Positions 29,382 through 34,659 of a stretch of 34,659 nt of DNA are shown here, piece after piece. Each line of letters opens with the position of its first letter. Position 1 is the stretch's first letter. The DNA comes from Deltaproteobacteria bacterium. GTDB lineage: Bacteria > JAMCPX01. The stretch spans positions 1-34,659 of the forward strand of contig JAMCVD010000031.1 of the NCBI GenBank assembly GCA_023381995.1, read 5' to 3'. The notes below the pieces were generated by a model. That model had not been told where the DNA came from. It did no database searches and saw nothing but the letters and a program-made list of their open reading frames with translations. Position numbers and translations under genes: made by a program.

Positions 29382-31835
29382 ATGAAAAAACAAACAATAT
29401 TAGCTTTGGTAGGTTTGGCGATTATGGGAGTTTTCAGCGTAACAGGCTGCGGGGGCAGTAAAGGAGGGAATGGCATAGCGGTTGCGTACTCTCCTAATAA
29501 GACATCCGCTACTGCAAACGGTTATACAGGTTCTAACGGTGAGTTGACGTGGCATGACTCAACATACAACAGAGACTTTGCCGTTGAGGCAGTAAACCAG
29601 CAGGGTACACCCTTGCCCAATATTCATGTTCAAATCTTTTCAGGCAGCAATGCAGCATTTGCTATATTTATTGATCCTACATATACATACGAACCATATA
29701 TTACAACTGTAACTGATCAACTTGGTAATGTTGTTACGACAACATCATTAAATGGTTTAAGCTTATTGCCAGAAGATAATGGATCAACAGTGTCCACTAT
29801 TTTTAAAGTTGGCGGTACCCTTTTGGACGTTTCAAAGACCGCGATATCTCAAGGATTTGATATATCTCCTCAATACAATCTTACACCTCAAGATGTTCAA
29901 CTCTTGATGAATGAACTACCTTCTTTTTCACAAAACCAATTTTATGATACTATAACCGATGCTTCAAACGCACTTGCAAATGATCTGGAACAAAGGACCG
30001 CTAATACTGCGTTTATATTTGGAGGAGGTTGCGCTGTTGGTGCAGTATTAGGTGGTGGATGGAATCTTGGAGCAGGAGCGGTCCCAGGCTGTATGATAGG
30101 TGTATCAATAGCATCATTTTTGGCCGATATCGCCGGTGTTCAACAAGCCGGAATAGCTGATGTTGTAACAATAAGTAGTGGTATATCATCAGTATTCTCA
30201 AACGAGCCTATTGATCAACGATATACTATAGCAGACTTGCAAGCCGGTGATCTTGCTGGTGACTTTGCAAGCTATGTGGTACATGTACCTGGTGGCAAAG
30301 CAAAGATTATATTACCTATTGATCCTGATAGTTTAACAATCTTACCTGCATCCCTTACATTTAACACAACCCTTCAAACTCAGAATGTTTCTGTCATGGC
30401 ACAATATACATATTTTAATAAATCAAGAAGCCCCTCACAATATATCGCTGGGCGGTTCTCTGATACTATAAACCCAGTTAATATTGCTCAAGTTTCACAA
30501 TCATCTGACTTAAATAGTTACGAAATTACGAAAACAGCAGTTGGTTCCGGTACAATTACTTTTAATTTTAAAGGAGCGGGAAATGTCATAAGTGGGCTAT
30601 TAAATATTAGCGACTCTGGTTCTACACCACCCAATCCACCGACCAACCTCACAGCAGTTGCCGGGAATGGACAGGTCTCTCTTAGTTGGATTACCTCCAC
30701 AGGCGCTACAAGTTACAAAATTTATGATTCAACGACGTCGGGCAGCGGTTATGTAAATGTGGGTATTACAACGACAACTGGTTACACAGTAACAGGATTG
30801 ACAAATGGCACACTGTATTACTTTACAGTTACCGCCGTAAATAGCGCAGGAGAGAGTGGGTCTTCAAATGTGGCGAGTGCAACGCCCCTTATTAATCCCG
30901 TAGGCACAGAATTTACTTATACTGTTGGCAATAATCCTAATGGTATAGCAATAGATGCTTCTGGCAATGTATGGACCGCAAATGAGAACGATGGTACTGT
31001 AACAAAATTAAGTTCTAATGGCTCAGTTATTGGTACCTTTACAGCAGGAACATATCCGTGGGGTATAGCAATAGATGCATCTGGCAATGTTTGGGTTGTG
31101 AATAATACATGTGGTGGTACTGTAACAAAATTGGCCTCCAATGGTTCACTTATTGGAACCTATTCAGTTGGTTGTTACCCTTCGAATCTTGCAATAGACA
31201 AATCAGGAAATGTGTGGGTAGTGAATAATAACACTTCATCTGTAACAGAACTAAGTTCGAGCGGTTCAGTTATTGGGAATTATTCAACCCCTTGGCAAAC
31301 TTACGCCGTTGCAGTAGATGCATCTGGGAATGTATGGGTAGTAAGCAGAAACGATATTTCTGGGAACCCTACCAATTATGTAACAGAACTAAACTCAAGC
31401 GGTACAGCTATTGGCACTTTTTACGCAGGTAAATCCCCTCAAGGTATAGCCATAGATGCCTCTGGCAATGTATGGGTAGTCAATAGTGGTGATGGGACAG
31501 TAACAAAACTAAGCTCAAGCGGCATGACAATTGGAACATATTCGGTCGGTACATCGCCTATTGGTATCGCCATAGATGCATCTGGGAATGTTTGGGTAAC
31601 AAATAATGACTCCAGCAAAACTGTGGCAGAATTAAACTCAAGCGGAACAATTATTGGCACTTATGCATTAGGTTTAGTGTATCCATCCGGTATAGCAATA
31701 GATGCTTCTGGAAATGTCTGGGTAACAGGGCATATTTGCAGGTGTCAAACTGGGAATGGCAATACAATTACTAAAATAATGGGTATAACAACCGGGCCGC
31801 AGTACTGGCCGTACGCAGGTCCACAATGGCCGTGA
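29382..31835 (+). CDS. Predicted lipoprotein: unknown N-domain, fibronectin III domain and seven NHL-like repeats
   Basis: An 817-residue lipoprotein. AGGAGG is 9 nt before the ATG. Signal peptide MKKQTILALVGLAIMGVFSV with lipobox VTGC. An Ig-like stretch follows (EVAVNQQG-type, about 60-130), then a region with a Gly/Ala-rich hydrophobic segment (GGGCAVGAVLGGGWNLGAGA, about 208-227) of unknown role. A fibronectin III domain lies at about 418-505 (PTNLTAVAGNGQVSLSWITS). Seven repeats with GIAIDASGNVWV or variants (about 510-795) should form a seven-bladed propeller. The C-terminus TGPQYWPYAGPQWP is almost the same as in the gene at 23692. Likely surface-exposed binding protein; ligand unknown. 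The 3' flank CCCATATTAAGGGTTT (31851-31866) also follows the preceding gene (29302-29317). Confidence 0.88.
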   Translation: MKKQTILALVGLAIMGVFSVTGCGGSKGGNGIAVAYSPNKTSATANGYTGSNGELTWHDSTYNRDFAVEAVNQQGTPLPNIHVQIFSGSNAAFAIFIDPTYTYEPYITTVTDQLGNVVTTTSLNGLSLLPEDNGSTVSTIFKVGGTLLDVSKTAISQGFDISPQYNLTPQDVQLLMNELPSFSQNQFYDTITDASNALANDLEQRTANTAFIFGGGCAVGAVLGGGWNLGAGAVPGCMIGVSIASFLADIAGVQQAGIADVVTISSGISSVFSNEPIDQRYTIADLQAGDLAGDFASYVVHVPGGKAKIILPIDPDSLTILPASLTFNTTLQTQNVSVMAQYTYFNKSRSPSQYIAGRFSDTINPVNIAQVSQSSDLNSYEITKTAVGSGTITFNFKGAGNVISGLLNISDSGSTPPNPPTNLTAVAGNGQVSLSWITSTGATSYKIYDSTTSGSGYVNVGITTTTGYTVTGLTNGTLYYFTVTAVNSAGESGSSNVASATPLINPVGTEFTYTVGNNPNGIAIDASGNVWTANENDGTVTKLSSNGSVIGTFTAGTYPWGIAIDASGNVWVVNNTCGGTVTKLASNGSLIGTYSVGCYPSNLAIDKSGNVWVVNNNTSSVTELSSSGSVIGNYSTPWQTYAVAVDASGNVWVVSRNDISGNPTNYVTELNSSGTAIGTFYAGKSPQGIAIDASGNVWVVNSGDGTVTKLSSSGMTIGTYSVGTSPIGIAIDASGNVWVTNNDSSKTVAELNSSGTIIGTYALGLVYPSGIAIDASGNVWVTGHICRCQTGNGNTITKIMGITTGPQYWPYAGPQWP

Positions 31836-31881
31836 GGGGGAATGCATAATCCCATATTAAGGGTTTGTAAGGGAGGTTAGT

Positions 31882-32469
31882 ATGATTAAAATCTTGGAGT
31901 TGGTTTATGATGCAATAAAAAAATTGTTCGATGTTATAAGACGGTGGATGCGCCATTATTGGCATTTCTTCTACATTGATAGACGGGGAAGATTGAAACG
32001 TAAAGGTTTTGAGAAACCATGGGTTAAACTACGTGTTTATACATTTAACCTAATATTAAACTGCCTCACAGAGGATCAAAAGTACAAAGCAGGAAAGGAG
32101 GTTGGCACAACCTTTATGGATGGATTCATTCGTGCTTATGGAGATAGTGACTTTGAGGCTTTGCCAACTCGTAAGAGGGTAAAAATATGGCAAAAAGATG
32201 AGCGAGATTCTGGTATGGGAAAGTTTGAGTGTACCAACATGGACGATCCACTTCATGGCGCTGCAAGAATAAAAATATCTCATGCGTTCACTCTTGAATC
32301 AACAACAAAACCCACAAAAAATTGCAATTATTTGAGTGGTTATTTAGCTGGCGTGTTCTCAAGAATAATTAACACAGAGATTAAGTGTGAGGAGGTCAAT
32401 TGTGCAAAAAATTCACCAGATGGAAAAGAGGATTGTGTTTTTAAGCTTGAGCATAATGTAATTTTATAA
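31882..32469 (+). CDS. V4R (4-vinyl reductase-like) domain protein
   Basis: A 195-residue protein with an amphipathic basic N-terminus (ILELVYDAIKKLFDVIRRWM). The C-terminal half, from about residue 90, resembles the V4R domain: YLSGYLAGVFSRIINTEIKC, then EEVNCAKNSPDGKEDCVFKL. Cysteines at spacing C-x5-C-x10-C would bind a metal or ligand in that family, whose members sense or bind small hydrophobic molecules. GGGAGG lies 5 nt before the ATG. It is 22 bp upstream of the DUF4062 gene and on the same strand, so the two are probably co-expressed. Domain assignment is by eye. Confidence 0.7.
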   Translation: MIKILELVYDAIKKLFDVIRRWMRHYWHFFYIDRRGRLKRKGFEKPWVKLRVYTFNLILNCLTEDQKYKAGKEVGTTFMDGFIRAYGDSDFEALPTRKRVKIWQKDERDSGMGKFECTNMDDPLHGAARIKISHAFTLESTTKPTKNCNYLSGYLAGVFSRIINTEIKCEEVNCAKNSPDGKEDCVFKLEHNVIL

Positions 32470-32491
32470 AATAATAAAAAGGGGGGAATGT

Positions 32492-33178
32492 ATGAACAAC
32501 GAGGACTTGTTCAAAGATGCGTTACCTATGGATGAGAAGAAATACCAAATATTTGTCAGCTCTACTTATACGGATTTAATAGGTGCAAGGGAAGCTGTTG
32601 CAACAACAATCCTGCGTCTTTACCATGTACCCATCGGTATGGAGATGTTCAGTGCTGGTGATGATAAACAATGGAAAATCATATCAGAAACAATCAGCGC
32701 GAGTGATTATTATATTGTCATTATTGGACACAGGTATGGTTCTGAAACGCCTGAAGGAATCAGCTTTACAGAAAAGGAATATGATTACGCAAAAGAAAAA
32801 AATATTCCTGTACTTGCATTTATTCGACAACGAGATGTTGCAACTAAACCGGAGGAACGAGATGATACTTCCGATAAGAATAAAAAACTTGATGCATTCA
32901 TTGCTAAAGTTTCTGACAATCAGATGTGCGATTATTGGAAATCATCGGAAGAATTAACGACAAAAGTTTCTGTTGCACTGCATAAGGTATTTAAAAAAAT
33001 TCCTAGAATTGGTTGGGTAAGAGCAGAGAATGTCACTATAATGGAAGAATTGGGGAAAGAGGATTTTTTTGCTAAACATAATATTTATGAAACTGTAAGA
33101 GATATATTATGGAAAGAATCCATAGACATCACATCGAAAAAAAATACTTTGGTTTTGATTTTACAATATCCGAATTAG
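32492..33178 (+). CDS. DUF4062 domain protein
   Basis: A 228-residue protein. YQIFVSSTYTDLIGAREAVA is the diagnostic DUF4062 start. It is followed by PIGMEMFSAGDDKQW, ISASDYYIVIIGHRYGS and GISFTEKEYDYAKEKNIPVL, the TIR-like alpha/beta pattern. DUF4062 is usually an N-terminal module of larger, often defence-related or NTPase-containing proteins; here little follows it in frame. A strong GGGGGG-rich site precedes the ATG. At 33137-33144 a run of eight As lies in the last 14 codons; one base shift there would continue directly into the methyltransferase (KKYFGFDFTISELESF), giving a single fused protein of about 460 residues. Confidence 0.85.
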   Translation: MNNEDLFKDALPMDEKKYQIFVSSTYTDLIGAREAVATTILRLYHVPIGMEMFSAGDDKQWKIISETISASDYYIVIIGHRYGSETPEGISFTEKEYDYAKEKNIPVLAFIRQRDVATKPEERDDTSDKNKKLDAFIAKVSDNQMCDYWKSSEELTTKVSVALHKVFKKIPRIGWVRAENVTIMEELGKEDFFAKHNIYETVRDILWKESIDITSKKNTLVLILQYPN

Positions 33179-33873
33179 AAAGCTTCTGTCATGTATATTA
33201 TCCTGATAAACCTGTTGAAGACATCAAAACCAAAGTTAGGAAAGCAAGAGCTGCAGCATTTGAAGGAAAATATGCAAACCGTACTAAAGAAGATGATGAA
33301 AGATTTATAGATATAAATAGTTGGCGTTCAGAATTTAAAAATCTGTTTTCTATTTTAAACATCAATAATTTGCATAATTTAAAAATTATTAATGTAGGAA
33401 TAGGAAATGGATTAGAAGGAGAGGAAATATTCGAAAATATGCCGCAATTTACAGGTGTGGACATTTCTAATAAAGCTTTAACATATGCAAAACAACGTTT
33501 CCCAAATATAAATAAAATCATGAATGATGCTGAAGATTTAAATGATGTGGATAATAGTTCTCAAGATGTATACATATCACTTAGAACTTTCCAATCTACA
33601 TTATTTGATATCAAGGCTGCTTTGAATCAAGCTTTTAGAGTTATAAAGCCTAATGGTAAAATTATTGTTTCTATTTCCCATACCTTCAAAAGAAAAGAAG
33701 ATAATAAGCTTATCAAGGGGCTCCTTATACCTGGAAGCAATAAAGTAGATCCTGGATTACCATACTCATTGTCAGTTAAGGTGTGGAAGGAACTTAATGC
33801 TCTCAAATTCAGTAATATTCGCATAAATCAAGGTATGGTCGAAAATTATATTTATGGTCAAAAAACCAAATAA
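33109..33873 (+). CDS. Class I SAM-dependent methyltransferase
   Basis: A 254-residue protein if the ATG at 33109 is used, overlapping DUF4062 by 70 bp. Rossmann motif I is KIINVGIGNGLEGEEIF, motif II GVDISNKALTYAKQRFP, and a later SSQDVYISLRTFQST/RVIKPNGKIIVSISHTF region is usual for small-molecule or protein methyltransferases. The N-terminal part (FDFTISELESFCHVYYPD, then VRKARAAAFEGKYANRT) is of unknown function. The overlap is unusually long and the ATG has no good Shine-Dalgarno sequence, so the true start may be inside or the gene may be translated by frameshifting from DUF4062 at the A8 run. The substrate is unknown. Confidence 0.8.
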   Translation: MERIHRHHIEKKYFGFDFTISELESFCHVYYPDKPVEDIKTKVRKARAAAFEGKYANRTKEDDERFIDINSWRSEFKNLFSILNINNLHNLKIINVGIGNGLEGEEIFENMPQFTGVDISNKALTYAKQRFPNINKIMNDAEDLNDVDNSSQDVYISLRTFQSTLFDIKAALNQAFRVIKPNGKIIVSISHTFKRKEDNKLIKGLLIPGSNKVDPGLPYSLSVKVWKELNALKFSNIRINQGMVENYIYGQKTK

Positions 33874-33997
33874 AACTCCAAAAAAGTACATCGACCGTTT
33901 TCTATAAATAGGATACGGGGACACATCTTTCATTTTGACAAATGGCTCTCTGGTTTTTATAGATTTTTGACAGCAAGACGATTCAAGAAGAAAGAAA

Positions 33998-34044
33998 GGT
34001 GTCAGGTCTTGACATTTGACATAAGGACAATTTTATGATACAGT
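33998..34044 (+). promoter_or_regulatory. RAYT promoter with upstream repeat motif (second copy)
   Basis: GGTGTCAGGTCTTGACATT (33998-34016) matches GGGGTCAGGGCTACACATT (15966-15984) at 15 of 19 positions. As at the first RAYT, it runs directly into TTGACA (34016-34021), then a 17-bp spacer and TACAGT (34039-34044). The ATG is only 6 nt beyond the -10, so the mRNA may be leaderless. Confidence 0.6.
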
Positions 34045-34050
34045 ATTTTT

Positions 34051-34659
34051 ATGGGAAGACCATTGAGAATTGAATATCCTGGAGCCTTGTACCATATCAT
34101 AAGCCGAGGTAATGAAAGAAGAAGCATTTTTCTGGACAATGCCGACAGGTTTAAATTTTTGGCAATACTCAAAGACTACCACGAGCGATACAACATATTG
34201 ATTCACAGCTTTGTTTTCATGGACAATCATTATCATCTTATCCTTGAAACACAGAAAGCCAATCTTATTGAGGTTATGCATGGCATCAATGGAGTCTATA
34301 CCGGCTATTTCAACAGGAGACATGAGCGCAGTGGGCATCTGTTTCAGGGCAGATACAAAGGTATACTCGTTGATAAGGATGCGTATCTTATAGAACTAAG
34401 CAGATATGTGCATTTGAATCCTACAAGGGCTGAAATTGTAGAAAAGCCGGAGTATTATACATGGAGTAGCTATGCATCCTATATAGGGACGGGAAAAGAA
34501 CACCCATGGGTGGAATATTCATGGGTGTTGGGTCAGTTTAACAGAGACAAAGGGATTGCGAGAAAGAAATATCGCAAATACATTGAAGAACCTATCCATA
34601 AAGATAACCTTGCACAGGATCTCACCGGTCAGATAATCCTTGGAGGGGAAAGGTTTATT
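34051..34659 (+). CDS. REP-associated tyrosine transposase (RAYT), 3'-truncated by window edge
   Basis: 203 codons are visible. Start MGRPLRIEYPGALYHIISRG matches the RAYT N-terminus. The HUH pair is in HSFVFMDNHYHLILETQ, the Tyr region is INGVYTGYFNRRHERSGHLF then QGRYKGILVDKDAYLIEL, followed by SRYVHLNPTRAEIVEKP and WSSYASYIG. It is clearly related to, but different from, the gene at 15983-16921, so these are two separate family members. No Shine-Dalgarno sequence precedes the ATG. Confidence 0.94.
   Translation, partial: MGRPLRIEYPGALYHIISRGNERRSIFLDNADRFKFLAILKDYHERYNILIHSFVFMDNHYHLILETQKANLIEVMHGINGVYTGYFNRRHERSGHLFQGRYKGILVDKDAYLIELSRYVHLNPTRAEIVEKPEYYTWSSYASYIGTGKEHPWVEYSWVLGQFNRDKGIARKKYRKYIEEPIHKDNLAQDLTGQIILGGERFI

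Overview
This window looks like a chromosomal segment (or metagenome contig) of a Gram-negative, probably anaerobic bacterium. The rimP-nusA-infB order, a BipA GTPase, outer-surface lipoproteins, RAYT (TnpA_REP) transposases and an ars operon of the arsR-arsD-arsA kind would fit the Deltaproteobacteria/Desulfobacterota or Nitrospirota. That placement is inferred from gene content and was not tested.

The left part (1 to about 15.3 kb) is GC-rich and housekeeping. A minus-strand translation/transcription operon (rimP, nusA, infB cut by the window edge) has a promoter, a terminator-like leader hairpin and a further strong minus-strand terminator upstream. A plus-strand cluster follows: a membrane-anchored FGE-sulfatase-domain protein, typA/bipA, and a PhoB/PhoR-like two-component pair joined by identical short overlaps. 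A tight minus-strand operon converges on it: S41 C-terminal processing protease, FtsB-like protein, GAF-GGDEF diguanylate cyclase, pdxJ. Divergent from that operon is nadB with a near-consensus promoter. Two tRNA genes (Gly-GCC, Cys-GCA) close this part.

The right part (about 15.3 kb to the end) is AT-richer and accessory. It holds a RAYT transposase gene inside a perfect 18-bp inverted repeat, an MvaI/BcnI-type restriction enzyme with an N4-cytosine-type methyltransferase carrying its own N-terminal HTH, and an ars operon (arsR, arsD, a HesB/IscA-like gene, arsA in two halves) with no efflux pump gene in view. It continues with two copies of a 0.7-0.9 kb mosaic of palindromes, each running into a lipoprotein signal-sequence start, and large surface proteins made of fibronectin III domains plus a seven-repeat NHL-like propeller. 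After these come a VapBC pair, a truncated membrane gene, a three-gene unit (V4R domain, DUF4062, SAM methyltransferase) and a second RAYT running off the end.

Several reading frames appear broken or switched at short repeats: a 14-bp tandem duplication in nusA, a G6 run plus an 18-bp repeat in the response regulator, a G7 run in a small membrane protein, an A8 run joining DUF4062 to the methyltransferase, and a likely 1-nt shift in arsA. Each is either a sequencing/assembly error or real; raw reads would decide. The most promising undescribed material is the V4R-DUF4062-methyltransferase unit, the two-copy palindrome mosaic feeding lipoprotein starts, the HTH-fused methyltransferase with direct repeats in its own promoter, and the possible alternative RNA structures in the ars operon.
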